Shown here: positions 36,308-43,820 of the stretch, piece after piece
How positions within the stretch are numbered: position 1 is the first letter of the stretch
Layout: each line of letters begins with the position of its first letter
Assembly: GCA_902630555.1 (NCBI GenBank)
Contig: CACOVB010000004.1
Location: 1-43,820 of the forward strand
Direction: 5' to 3'
Length of the DNA: 43,820 bases
Origin: an uncultured SAR116 cluster alpha proteobacterium
GTDB taxonomy: Bacteria; Pseudomonadota; Alphaproteobacteria; Puniceispirillales; Marisalimonadaceae
Translations under genes and position numbers: made by a program
The notes under the pieces: model-generated
Databases searched by the model: none
What the model saw: only the letters and a program-made list of their open reading frames with translations
What the model was told of the DNA's origin: nothing

Positions 36308-38151
36308 TGTGTGCAATTATTGGATTTATTGGGTTGAGTAATTTAAAACATCTAATCCAAATGAGAGATGAAATGACACATAGAGGTCCAGATGATGATG
36401 GTTTTTACTTTGATAAGCAAAAAAATATATTTTTAGGTCACAGAAGACTCTCAATTATTGACCATGTTGGTGGAAAGCAACCAATGTGGGATAAGGAAAA
36501 AAATACATGTATTGTTTTTAATGGTGAAATTTATAATCATTTAGATTTAAGAAAAAAATTAATTTCCAAAGGACATGTTTTTCAAAGTAGCCATTCTGAT
36601 ACTGAAGTATTAATACATGGATATAAAGAATGGGGTAATGACTTACCTAAATATCTTAATGGAATGTATGCTTTTTGTATTTTTAATAGAGTAAAAAATA
36701 CAATGTTTTTAGCAAGAGATAGGTTTGGAGAAAAACCATTATTTTATTATCACAATAAAAATATTTTTGGGTTTTCTTCTGAAATTAAAACATTTAAAAA
36801 TTGTAAATTTCTAAATTTAAGTTTGAATATAATAAATCTCCAAAAGTACTTCGCTTATGGTTATTTTCCTTCATCTAAAACTTCATTTAAAAACGTTTTT
36901 AAATTAAAACCTGGTTGTTTTGTTGAATTCGATATAAGTGATATGAAATTTAGATTAGAAAAATATTGGGATTTTAAATTAAAGCCAAATTATGATTTAT
37001 TAAATTCTAATATTCATGAATTATCTGAACAATTTCAAGAATTAATGATTAAATCTACAAAAAGAAGATTAATGTCAGATGTTCCTCTCGGATTTTTTTT
37101 AAGTGGTGGTTTAGATTCTTCTAGTATACTAGCTTCAGCAAACAAACTTAATATAAATAAAAAACTTAATGCTTTTACGATAGGCTTTAAAGAAAAGACA
37201 TTTGATGAAATTCATTGGGCTAAAATAGTATCTAAAAGTTTTAATATAAATCATTACATAGAAAATTTAACTTATGATGATTTTAAAAGTAATGTTGATT
37301 TAATTTTAGATAAAAACAATATCCCTATTGCTGATTCATCTTTAATTCCAACTTTTTCACTCTGTAAATTAGCAAGTAAAAAAGTGAAAGTAGCTTTGTC
37401 TGGTGATGGTGCAGACGAAATATTTGCAGGTTATGATCCTTTTCTTGCGATTAAACCAGCTGAAATTTATTATAAAGTCATACCAAGGTATGTTCATGGC
37501 TATATATTAAAATTAGCAAATTTATTACCAGTTTCTAATAGAAATTTAAGTTTTGATTTTAAAGTAAAAAAAACTTTAAATGGTTTATCTTATCCTCAAA
37601 AATATAATTGTCCATTATGGATGTCTATACTTGATCCCAATGAAATTAATGAATTATTTAATACTAACATTTCTTTAGAAGAACTATATAGTGAGACTAT
37701 TGAATTGTTCGAATTACATAACTCAAAATCTGCATTTGAAAATATGTTGTATTTTTATACGAAGTTTTATTTATCAGATAATATATTAACAAAATTAGAT
37801 ACAGCCTCGATGGCTAATTCATTAGAAGCTAGAACAGTGTTTCTAGATAATGATATAATAAACTTTGTAGAAACTTTGCCACCAAATTTAAAATTAAAAA
37901 ATGGTAAAAGAAAATACATTTTAAAAAAAGCATTTACAAAATTAATACCAAATAAAATTATTAACAGAAAAAAGAAAGGTTTTGGTTCACCAATGTCTAC
38001 TTGGCTTTTAAATCAAAATTTAGAATTTAAAAATAGTAAAATTTTTGACATTAAAAAAATCAATAAGTTAAAAATGGAACACATTAGAAAGAAAAAGGAT
38101 AATTCAAGATCTTTATTTGGGTTGTTATCATTAACAAAATCATTGGAATAA
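36307..38151 (+). CDS. asnB: Glutamine-hydrolysing asparagine synthetase-type amidotransferase (AsnB family)
   Basis: 614 residues in two domains. The N-terminal Ntn glutaminase starts MCAIIGFIG with nucleophile Cys2, then MTHRGPDDDGF, LGHRRLSIID, VFNGEIYNHLDLR, SSHSDTEVLIHGYKEWG and LARDRFGEKPLFY. The synthetase domain has the PPi loop FFLSGGLDSSSILASA, KVALSGDGADEIFAGYDPF and LTKLDTASMANSLEARTVFLD. All key residues are present. Asparagine synthesis is the default role. Placed between a GtrB-like and a GtrA-like gene, it could instead amidate a sugar acid of a surface glycan, as known for AsnB-like enzymes in O-antigen clusters. Sequence alone does not decide. Confidence 0.88.
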   Translation: MCAIIGFIGLSNLKHLIQMRDEMTHRGPDDDGFYFDKQKNIFLGHRRLSIIDHVGGKQPMWDKEKNTCIVFNGEIYNHLDLRKKLISKGHVFQSSHSDTEVLIHGYKEWGNDLPKYLNGMYAFCIFNRVKNTMFLARDRFGEKPLFYYHNKNIFGFSSEIKTFKNCKFLNLSLNIINLQKYFAYGYFPSSKTSFKNVFKLKPGCFVEFDISDMKFRLEKYWDFKLKPNYDLLNSNIHELSEQFQELMIKSTKRRLMSDVPLGFFLSGGLDSSSILASANKLNINKKLNAFTIGFKEKTFDEIHWAKIVSKSFNINHYIENLTYDDFKSNVDLILDKNNIPIADSSLIPTFSLCKLASKKVKVALSGDGADEIFAGYDPFLAIKPAEIYYKVIPRYVHGYILKLANLLPVSNRNLSFDFKVKKTLNGLSYPQKYNCPLWMSILDPNEINELFNTNISLEELYSETIELFELHNSKSAFENMLYFYTKFYLSDNILTKLDTASMANSLEARTVFLDNDIINFVETLPPNLKLKNGKRKYILKKAFTKLIPNKIINRKKKGFGSPMSTWLLNQNLEFKNSKIFDIKKINKLKMEHIRKKKDNSRSLFGLLSLTKSLE

Positions 38152-38152
38152 A

Positions 38153-38533
38153 ATGAAACACTTTAATATATTTTATGGGAGTGTATTTAGATTTATTTTA
38201 TCAACTTTAATAAACTTTTTAATTTCTTACCTACCTTATTTATTTTTAATTTATATTGGGACACATTACATTTTAGCATATTTGGTTGCTTTTATTTTAC
38301 TTTTAATATCATCATGTTTATTTCATATTAAGTTTTCCTTTCTTTCATCGATAACAATAAAAAAGATTTTTATATATTCAATTTATTATATCTTATATTT
38401 TTGTTTAGGATGTTTAATAATTTGGTATTGTGTAGAGATAATTAAATTTAGTTTCTATCTAGCCCCATTGTTTAGTATAATTTTATTGCCAGTACATTAC
38501 ATAATTTCAAAATTAATTATAGAAAAATATTAA
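38153..38533 (+). CDS. GtrA-like small membrane protein (putative polyprenyl-phosphate-sugar flippase)
   Basis: 126 residues with four membrane segments (RFILSTLINFLISYLPYLFLIYIG, YILAYLVAFILLLISSCLFH, KKIFIYSIYYILYFCLGCLIIWY, LAPLFSIILLPVHYIISKL). The size, topology and RF...N...Y...F....FSF pattern fit the GtrA family, thought to flip lipid-linked sugars across the inner membrane. It begins 2 nt after the AsnB-type gene, in one transcription unit with the GtrB-like gene. Its stop overlaps that of the convergent GT-C gene by 4 nt. GtrA proteins diverge strongly, so the call depends partly on context. Confidence 0.62.
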   Translation: MKHFNIFYGSVFRFILSTLINFLISYLPYLFLIYIGTHYILAYLVAFILLLISSCLFHIKFSFLSSITIKKIFIYSIYYILYFCLGCLIIWYCVEIIKFSFYLAPLFSIILLPVHYIISKLIIEKY

Positions 38534-40188
38534 TTTTTAAACTTATAAATTTCTACTGTTGGACCAAAACTATTAAAGTCAAAAATCTTATAAATTGGAA
38601 ATTTAAAGCCCTCAGTTGATTGTAAATCTGGAGTTGAGATCATAGAAAAATTAGATTCTATTTTTTTTTCAAGAATATAATTATTTTTTAATTCCTTATA
38701 AAATTTTTTGGATATTCTATAATGTTTATTATCTTTATATTTATAACTGATCAATATGTAGTCATATTTATTTGATATTAAATATTTTAACAAATGTAAA
38801 TTTGACTCTTTATTTAAAAATTTCTCAGATATATTTGAAAATGAAAAATTTTTTCTAAGTTCATTTTTATCTATTCCTATTAAATTTTCTCTAGAATGAT
38901 CACTTTGTGTTCTATATTTCTGATAATCTTTAACAATATAAATATTTTTTAAACCATTAGCAATTTTACTTTTTTTCTCTGCATTTTGATTTATCCAAAT
39001 TAATGCTTGAGTTCTAGTATCATTTTGCGATAGCAAATAATTTGTAAAAAAAGAAGTTATTAAAGGATAACTAAATAAAAATATTATTATAGGTACTTGA
39101 AATATAATTTGTTTGTTTTTTAAAATTTCGTTTAATCCAACACTTGAAATGATAGCTAATGCAGGTATTGTTGGCATTAAATATCTATGTTCACTATTAA
39201 CAGTAAAATGCAACAAAGTTATAAATGTTAGAAAAAATAACAAAAATATAATCAGTTCATTTAAAAAAAGTTTTTTATAAAAACAATATATTAATGAAAT
39301 TATTGTTAATAATATTAAAGTGGGATTTAAAAAGAACATGCTTTCTAAGTAATAAAAAATTGTATTTAGAAAACTATTGTCAACATATAAAGCTGTTACA
39401 TTATTAGCCTTATCTTCTATTAATCTTAATAATGGATATGGATGTATAAAGATGCTTATGAGACCTAACGTAATGAAAATAAAAATACTAAAAATCAAAT
39501 TTTTCAAAAATTTAATTTTATATTTCAGAAAATGAAAAATTGTAAAAAATATAAAACTAAATCCACCAAATATATAGCTTACACCAAACCCAATTCCACT
39601 TGATAAAGATGCATAAAAATAAATTTTATAACTGTTTGAATATAAAAGTTTAAATGCATAAAACATTGAAATCCATATAAATAGACTTGAAGTATTCCAA
39701 TGTCTTGCAAAATGACCTGTTAAATTAAAAGTGAAATCTGTAGCTAAAAAAATAATTGAGAACACAGCTATTCTTTTTGAATTAAATAGAAGCATACAAA
39801 TTTTATAGATAAAAAATATAGTTAACAAATTAAAAAAAACATTACCTACACGTGCTCCTAAAAAAAATAATTCAATATTATCTAAACAAATATTATTAAA
39901 TTGATTTATTTCTGGAAAACCACTTTTTATGTATAAAAAAAGAATAAAAGGTAAAATACCAATTAAATTTATAATCGGAAGGAATGGTGGGTAAATTAAA
40001 ATTTTCATTTCACTTGGATTTAAAATAGGAATAAGAGATTTTAGCTGAAGCATTTTTAAAGCACTACCTACTACCACCTCTTCATCAGAAACTAAAAAAA
40101 AAGGAAGACCGTAATCTATCCCAAATAATCGTAAACATAATATTGATAAAAATAAAATGTGGATACTATATTTTTTTATATAAAACAA
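38530..40188 (-). CDS. Polytopic membrane glycosyltransferase, GT-C fold (GT39/ArnT-like)
   Basis: 552 residues, about ten membrane segments, followed by a roughly 150-residue hydrophilic C-terminal domain. Just after the first membrane segment, FFLVSDEEVVVGSALKM carries the acidic pair that GT-C enzymes place in the first periplasmic loop for catalysis. ARHWNTSSLFIWISMFYA and a SEHRYLMPTIPAL motif before a late membrane segment are typical of dolichyl/undecaprenyl-phosphate-sugar-dependent transferases. It would use the lipid-linked sugar made by the GtrB-like and flipped by the GtrA-like protein. The acceptor could be lipopolysaccharide, another polymer or a protein; this is unknown. Confidence 0.72.
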   Translation of the reverse strand: MFYIKKYSIHILFLSILCLRLFGIDYGLPFFLVSDEEVVVGSALKMLQLKSLIPILNPSEMKILIYPPFLPIINLIGILPFILFLYIKSGFPEINQFNNICLDNIELFFLGARVGNVFFNLLTIFFIYKICMLLFNSKRIAVFSIIFLATDFTFNLTGHFARHWNTSSLFIWISMFYAFKLLYSNSYKIYFYASLSSGIGFGVSYIFGGFSFIFFTIFHFLKYKIKFLKNLIFSIFIFITLGLISIFIHPYPLLRLIEDKANNVTALYVDNSFLNTIFYYLESMFFLNPTLILLTIISLIYCFYKKLFLNELIIFLLFFLTFITLLHFTVNSEHRYLMPTIPALAIISSVGLNEILKNKQIIFQVPIIIFLFSYPLITSFFTNYLLSQNDTRTQALIWINQNAEKKSKIANGLKNIYIVKDYQKYRTQSDHSRENLIGIDKNELRKNFSFSNISEKFLNKESNLHLLKYLISNKYDYILISYKYKDNKHYRISKKFYKELKNNYILEKKIESNFSMISTPDLQSTEGFKFPIYKIFDFNSFGPTVEIYKFKN

Positions 40189-40214
40189 AATACTACATCA
40201 TTGAATTTAATTAT

Positions 40215-41021
40215 CTATTTAGAACCCTTTAGTACCCAACTATAATTATTATATCTCTTAATTTTTATATTTTTAAAACCAACTAATTTCATAATTTCTA
40301 AACATTCACTTTTTTTATAATATTTTGAATAAGTGGGATTTAATTGATCAAAAATAATAAATTTTCTATGTTCTAGATTACATTTAGAAAAAACATTTTT
40401 TAAATACGAGTGCATAGGAAAGTGTTTACTTAATCTTGAAATATAAATGTATGGTATTAACAAAATATTAATTATACTGCTAACAATTTCTAGTAAATTA
40501 TCATTTATTTTAGTAGTAAAAATAGATAAAAATTTGTAAATAAAATAATATAATTCATTTCCTTCATAACCGTAAACCCACATAACAAATTGACCATTTT
40601 TCTTTAATGATTTGTGTATATTTTCAAGAGTTGGTAGTGGGTCTATAATATGATGAATTACACCAATTGAAAAGACATAGTCTAAATTTTTTAAATAAAA
40701 CTCATGACCCATCAAATTATGAATTTTTACATTTGGAATATTTTGAATGTTTTTTTTTAAAACTTTTATATTTTTAGAGGGTTCTACACAATTAATTTGT
40801 TTAGGCTCATATTTTTTTAACATATTCACAATTCTTCCTGAACCACTTCCTACTTCGCAAATAATTTTGTTTTTAATTAAGGTAAGGTCAAAAATGCCAT
40901 TACATATACTTTCAAGCCACTTTTTGTCAGTCCAAAATCCTTGTTTTAAATCTTTTTGTAATAGCCACTGATTAGAAAAATCATCAATATTTTTTTTTCT
41001 AATTGCATTAATATTTTTCAT
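40215..41021 (-). CDS. Class I SAM-dependent methyltransferase
   Basis: 268 residues. After an N-terminal FSNQWLLQKDLKQGFWTDKKWLES lead, motif I is ICEVGSGSGRIVNMLKKY (SAM-binding glycine loop), the acidic residue of motif II is in NCVEPSKNI, and motif IV/post-IV is YVFSIGVIHHIIDPLPTLENIHKSLKKNGQFVMWVYG, as in the Methyltransf_11/UbiE-like group. Lead residues and length resemble methyltransferases in sugar and polyketide clusters. Located between the GT-C gene and a divergent second methyltransferase gene, it may methylate a surface sugar. The substrate cannot be read from the sequence. Confidence 0.82.
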   Translation of the reverse strand: MKNINAIRKKNIDDFSNQWLLQKDLKQGFWTDKKWLESICNGIFDLTLIKNKIICEVGSGSGRIVNMLKKYEPKQINCVEPSKNIKVLKKNIQNIPNVKIHNLMGHEFYLKNLDYVFSIGVIHHIIDPLPTLENIHKSLKKNGQFVMWVYGYEGNELYYFIYKFLSIFTTKINDNLLEIVSSIINILLIPYIYISRLSKHFPMHSYLKNVFSKCNLEHRKFIIFDQLNPTYSKYYKKSECLEIMKLVGFKNIKIKRYNNYSWVLKGSK

Positions 41022-41231
41022 TTTAATAGTGTAAATTGTTTATTGATTATTTTTACAACACAAATATATTAAATGTCTAAGGACTAATCAATTGCAAAAT
41101 TTATATTTTAAGCTATAAAATTTAAATTCAATTAAGTAAGTTTAGTTTAAATTATTTAATTTATTCTATTGTTAATAAAAGAACAATTTTAAATTCATTG
41201 AAAATTAAATTTTTAAAAATAAAATATACTA
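41022..41231. promoter_or_regulatory. Divergent intergenic region between two methyltransferase genes
   Basis: This 210-base gap is extremely A/T-rich and contains several TATAAA-like boxes and a short inverted repeat (ATTGTT, 8 nt, AACAAT near 41169). Both flanking genes point away from it, so it must carry promoters for each. I see no RNA gene, convincing ORF or riboswitch in it. Individual promoter boxes cannot be assigned with confidence. Confidence 0.3.
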
Positions 41232-42197
41232 ATGCGTAGTTCAAAAAAAAATATACTTACCAAAACTCTTAAACTTCTTAGATGTCCTAAAACTTTTCAA
41301 TCTTTAGAATTGACAAAAAACAATCTTATTTCAATTGATAAAAAAAATAGGTATAAAATAGAACAACCAAATATACCTGTCTTTTTTTCAGATGAAGCAT
41401 TTACTGACACATCAATACAAAAAGATCATTACAATAATATTTATAAAACTTATATTGAAAACTTATCGTATCCACATACGATTGAATATTATGATTATTT
41501 AGATAAAAAATTCATCAATCTTATAAAAAATAAAAAGTTTAATGTTTTTCTTGAACTTTGCTGTGGAAGCGGGGAAGGAATAAAATTATTTGTAAATAAT
41601 TATGGCCATGCAATAGGTGTTGATATTTCAATTAAAATGCTAAATAAGGCTTATGCCTCAAAACCAACTTCAAATATTCAATATTTACAGGGCGATGCAA
41701 TCAACTTGCCCATAAAAGATAATACTATTGATTGTTTAGTTATGTTAGGAGGAATTCATCATATTTCTGATAGAAATAAATTATTTAAAGAAGTTAGTAG
41801 AGTTTTAAAATCTGATGGCATTTTTCTTTGGCGAGATCCAGTAGATGATTTTATTTTTTGGAGACTTATTAGAAAAATCATTTACAAATTTTCTCCTTTA
41901 TTAGATGAAAAAACCGAAGAACCACTTAGATTTAATTCAACAAAAAAACAATTATCTAGAAATGGTTTAAATCTAAAAAAATGGGAAACAGTTGGTTTTT
42001 TTGGTTATTGTTTGTTTATGAATAGTGATGTACTATTTTTTAATAGATTTTTTAGTAAAATACCAAAAATAAGAACAATTGTTAAAATGTTTATTCAAAT
42101 AGATGAATTTATTACTAATTTAAATTTTATGAAAAATAGAGGACTAATTGTCATTGGTATGGCAAAAAATACCAAAGTCAACCATAATTTTAAATAA
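41232..42197 (+). CDS. Class I SAM-dependent methyltransferase with N-terminal extension
   Basis: 321 residues. The N-terminus (LKLLRCPKTFQSLELTKNNL...YKIEQPNIPVFF) resembles the Trm112-like lead of many methyltransferases but keeps only one cysteine, so it should not bind zinc. Motif I is FLELCCGSGEGIKLFVNNYG, with AIGVDISIKMLNKAY, YLQGDAINLPIKDNTIDCLVMLGGIHHISDRNKLFKEVSRVLKSDGIFLW following, the classic Methyltransf_11 layout. The C-terminal 120 residues with VDDFIFWRLIRKIIYKF may form a substrate cap or a membrane-facing surface. Divergent from the other methyltransferase; substrate unknown. Confidence 0.82.
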   Translation: MRSSKKNILTKTLKLLRCPKTFQSLELTKNNLISIDKKNRYKIEQPNIPVFFSDEAFTDTSIQKDHYNNIYKTYIENLSYPHTIEYYDYLDKKFINLIKNKKFNVFLELCCGSGEGIKLFVNNYGHAIGVDISIKMLNKAYASKPTSNIQYLQGDAINLPIKDNTIDCLVMLGGIHHISDRNKLFKEVSRVLKSDGIFLWRDPVDDFIFWRLIRKIIYKFSPLLDEKTEEPLRFNSTKKQLSRNGLNLKKWETVGFFGYCLFMNSDVLFFNRFFSKIPKIRTIVKMFIQIDEFITNLNFMKNRGLIVIGMAKNTKVNHNFK

Positions 42198-42201
42198 AGG
42201 T

Positions 42202-43017
42202 TTATTGAATTTTATTTTTTTTGACCATCTCGTTTAAAAAATCTAATATTATATCATTAAATATTTTAGGGTTTTCAATGTTAGTGAGGTGACCAGCACC
42301 ATCAATAACAAATAATTTACTATTTTTAATTAATTTATGAATTTTTAATGCCATAGATGGTGGTGTTAATGTATCCTTTTCACCAACTATTACTAAAGTT
42401 GGGACATCAATTTTTTCAAAAATATGTTGATGAGAAGTAGACATAGAAGCGTCTATAGTTTTTAAATAGCTTTCTTTGTGTAATTTACTCATAGAATTTA
42501 CTAATTCTTCAATAGCAGCTTCATTATTTAAATCACCTACTAAGGTCTTTGTTACTGGGAGGGCAATATCTTTAGGTTGTAATCCATCCAAAAGAGGTTT
42601 TTTTCTACTATTAATAAATTTGTCTATTTCATCTTTTTCCAAATTTCCTAAGCCGAAATGAGTATCACATAGTACCATAGATTTAACTTTGTCAGGATGT
42701 TTTTCAAAAAATAAACATGCAATTTGTCCACCCATAGACAAGCCGATGATATGTGCTTTTTTTTTATCAAAATATTTATAGATACTTAATAAATCATTTA
42801 TGACATCGTCGAATAAAAGTTCACCTTTATAATCTTCACTTTCACCATAACCTCGTGTGTCCCAGGCAACACATAAAAAATTTTTTGATAGTATAGGGAA
42901 ATTTAAATCCCAATTGTCTTTGTTTCCACCTATTCCATGTAAAAAAATTAATAGATCGCCTGTCCCATCATATTTGATGCTTATTTTAGGTTCATTAGAA
43001 ACAAAAGTTTTTTTCAT
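42202..43017 (-). CDS. Alpha/beta-hydrolase (3-oxoadipate enol-lactonase-like)
   Basis: 271-residue cytosolic alpha/beta-hydrolase with a complete triad: nucleophile serine in AHIIGLSMGGQIACLF, acid in VIVGEKDTLTPPSMALKI, and histidine in IDGAGHLTNIENPKIF. The oxyanion segment is LLIFLHGIGGNKDNWDLNF, followed by VAWDTRGYGESEDY. The overall pattern is closest to PcaD-type enol-lactonases and related esterases, but this family is too broad to fix a substrate. It converges on the second methyltransferase gene with 4 nt between stops. It is a single gene with no evident catabolic partners nearby, so an aromatic-degradation role is doubtful. Confidence 0.82.
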   Translation of the reverse strand: MKKTFVSNEPKISIKYDGTGDLLIFLHGIGGNKDNWDLNFPILSKNFLCVAWDTRGYGESEDYKGELLFDDVINDLLSIYKYFDKKKAHIIGLSMGGQIACLFFEKHPDKVKSMVLCDTHFGLGNLEKDEIDKFINSRKKPLLDGLQPKDIALPVTKTLVGDLNNEAAIEELVNSMSKLHKESYLKTIDASMSTSHQHIFEKIDVPTLVIVGEKDTLTPPSMALKIHKLIKNSKLFVIDGAGHLTNIENPKIFNDIILDFLNEMVKKNKIQ

Positions 43018-43093
43018 AAATTATTAAATATCTTTTTAATTTAAAATTATCTAAAAGATATATATTATAACTATAAATTTTTATAAAATTAAA

Positions 43094-43312
43094 ATGAATT
43101 TATTTAAATTAAGCAGAATTATATCTCTAATTAGTTTTTTTTGTATAATAATATCATTTTACTTATTAATTTTTGAAAAAAAAAGTGCCACAATAGATGA
43201 ATTAGTTTTAGTCGTATTAGTATCAATTGTATATTTGGTGCCAATTTTGATTTTTAATTATGTTTGTTTTAGAGAAATTACTTTCTGGATAAAAAAGACT
43301 AGAGACGAATAG
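43094..43312 (+). CDS. Small two-span membrane protein (hypothetical)
   Basis: 72 residues, not recognised. Two hydrophobic segments (IISLISFFCIIISFYLLIF and LVLVVLVSIVYLVPILIFNYVCF) joined by a short charged loop (EKKSATIDE), ending in a basic tail (WIKKTRDE). It is divergent from the hydrolase gene, and its 3' end overlaps the end of the convergent 127-residue gene by 14 nt. Function unknown. Confidence 0.5.
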   Translation: MNLFKLSRIISLISFFCIIISFYLLIFEKKSATIDELVLVVLVSIVYLVPILIFNYVCFREITFWIKKTRDE

Positions 43313-43682
43313 AATTTAAATAAATTTTAATTTTTTTTTCATAAGAAAAACATGAATTATTTTTAAACTTTTGAAAATATTTTTCCGTTTCACCTTTAAT
43401 TTCGTAGTTAATAAAATTTACACAGCTTTTGATATAATTATTTATTTCAATAAGTAAATTTTCATTTATACCATCAATTGTTTTATCATTTGTAAGTTTA
43501 ATTAATTGTAATAATTCATTTTGTGTAAAGGTATTAAAAACAAAACTCAATTGTAAATAAGTATCTTCATACATATAATCGTGGGGAATTTCTTCGTTCC
43601 ATATTTCGTTAGGTAAAGTCCAATTTTGGTTTAAATTAAATTTTAGAAGTTTAAGTTTTAATTCTTGAAAAGTATCTATCAT
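43299..43682 (-). CDS. Hypothetical soluble protein
   Basis: 127 residues, no signal peptide or membrane segment, not recognised. It is rich in Asn, Lys and Glu and looks mostly helical (FQELKLKLLKFNLNQNW at the start, FTQNELLQLIKLTNDKTIDG in the middle). Two cysteines occur (SCVNF, SCFSY). Upstream on the minus strand lie two hairpins and a 15-codon ORF with a strong ribosome site, which may be its leader. The gene itself has no good Shine-Dalgarno sequence (GAATATTAA before the ATG). Confidence 0.5.
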   Translation of the reverse strand: MIDTFQELKLKLLKFNLNQNWTLPNEIWNEEIPHDYMYEDTYLQLSFVFNTFTQNELLQLIKLTNDKTIDGINENLLIEINNYIKSCVNFINYEIKGETEKYFQKFKNNSCFSYEKKIKIYLNSIRL

Positions 43683-43697
43683 TTAATATTCAAAATC

Positions 43698-43717
43698 ATG
43701 GGGAATAAATTCCCCAT
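43698..43717. terminator. Perfect hairpin upstream of the hypothetical gene (terminator or leader element)
   Basis: ATGGGGAA, loop TAAA, TTCCCCAT form an 8-bp perfect stem, unusually G/C-rich for this region. On the plus strand it is followed by TTTAATTTTT, like an intrinsic terminator, but no plus-strand gene ends just before it. On the minus strand it stands 15 bases before the start codon at 43682, where it could act as a leader hairpin. Confidence 0.45.
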
Positions 43718-43734
43718 TTTAATTTTTAAGTTTT

Positions 43735-43763
43735 CACTTTCCTATATTTGACTATAGGAAGTG
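43735..43763. repeat. Inverted repeat overlapping the end of a 15-codon ORF
   Basis: CACTTTCCTATA and TATAGGAAGTG, separated by TTTGAC, form a stem of 11 pairs with one bulged base. On the minus strand the stem covers the last codons and the TAG stop of the small ORF at 43742-43789, an arrangement seen in translation-controlled leaders. Confidence 0.45.
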
Positions 43764-43789
43764 GTAACGAATAAAATTATAATAGACAT
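43742..43789 (-). CDS. Possible 15-residue leader peptide with strong ribosome site
   Basis: The minus strand reads MSIIILFVTTSYSQI and TAG. AAAGGAGGTGG, almost a full complement to the 3' end of 16S rRNA, lies six bases before its ATG. This is the strongest Shine-Dalgarno sequence I noticed, where most genes have weak or none. The peptide ends inside a hairpin, and a second hairpin precedes the next start codon at 43682. It could be a regulatory leader peptide or a short membrane-seeking peptide. It could also be a chance ORF under a ribosome-binding site that really serves another purpose. Confidence 0.35.
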   Translation of the reverse strand: MSIIILFVTTSYSQI

Positions 43790-43820
43790 AGACCACCTCC
43801 TTTCTAAAGTTAAATTATTT

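Overview
The window is about 44 kb of very AT-rich, tightly packed bacterial chromosome. It looks like a streamlined marine alphaproteobacterium of the SAR11 (Pelagibacterales) type. Evidence for this: strong A/T codon bias, overlapping or nearly abutting genes, the alphaproteobacterial form of SspB, a circularly permuted two-piece tmRNA gene, and the neighbourhood fumC-sspB-ssrA-thyA-folA-mrp-hflK-hflC-degP. The species is inferred; no rRNA gene is present to prove it.

Layout. (1) 1-1661, plus strand: the 3' part of purU, whose N-terminal part is in another frame, overlapping trxB. (2) 1663-6793, minus strand: a complete polyamine operon read speA, carboxyspermidine dehydrogenase, carboxyspermidine decarboxylase, speB (arginine to agmatine to putrescine to spermidine, without S-adenosylmethionine decarboxylase). 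(3) 6881-9953, plus strand: msrA, rpmJ (absent from the ORF track), an FMN alpha-hydroxyacid dehydrogenase and a D-tartrate-dehydratase-like enolase-superfamily enzyme. (4) 10010-12255, minus strand: fumC, sspB and the permuted ssrA (tmRNA) gene with a clear terminator. (5) 12378-19926: thyA-folA, mrp, hflK-hflC-degP, serB, miaA. (6) 19989-23340: ilvB-ilvH-ilvC for branched-chain amino acids. (7) 23385-30594: the elongasome run mreB-mreC-mreD-mrdA-rodA, continued by an SbmA/BacA-like transporter and a putative glycosyltransferase. (8) 30591-33785: the divergent pair glmU/glmS, which feeds UDP-GlcNAc to the envelope.

After the 3' end of glmS the character changes. From about 33.79 kb there is a start-less, TGA-interrupted frame that may be a recombinase remnant, then tiny membrane ORFs, two small exported proteins, and a surface-glycan group: a GtrB-like polyprenyl-phosphate glycosyltransferase, an AsnB-type amidotransferase, a GtrA-like flippase, a GT-C membrane glycosyltransferase and two SAM methyltransferases. 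The rest holds an alpha/beta hydrolase and two unrecognised small genes. This looks like the edge of a hypervariable surface-polysaccharide island that begins at glmS.

The last 140 bases hold the strongest Shine-Dalgarno sequence I noticed. It precedes a 15-codon ORF and two hairpins, and the opposite strand resembles the 3' end of 16S rRNA. I saw no CRISPR array, tRNA, intact insertion sequence or prophage. The best candidates for something unusual are the unusual tmRNA tag beside its SspB adaptor gene, the glmS-linked island edge, the Gtr-like module containing an amidotransferase, and the leader-like structure at the right end.
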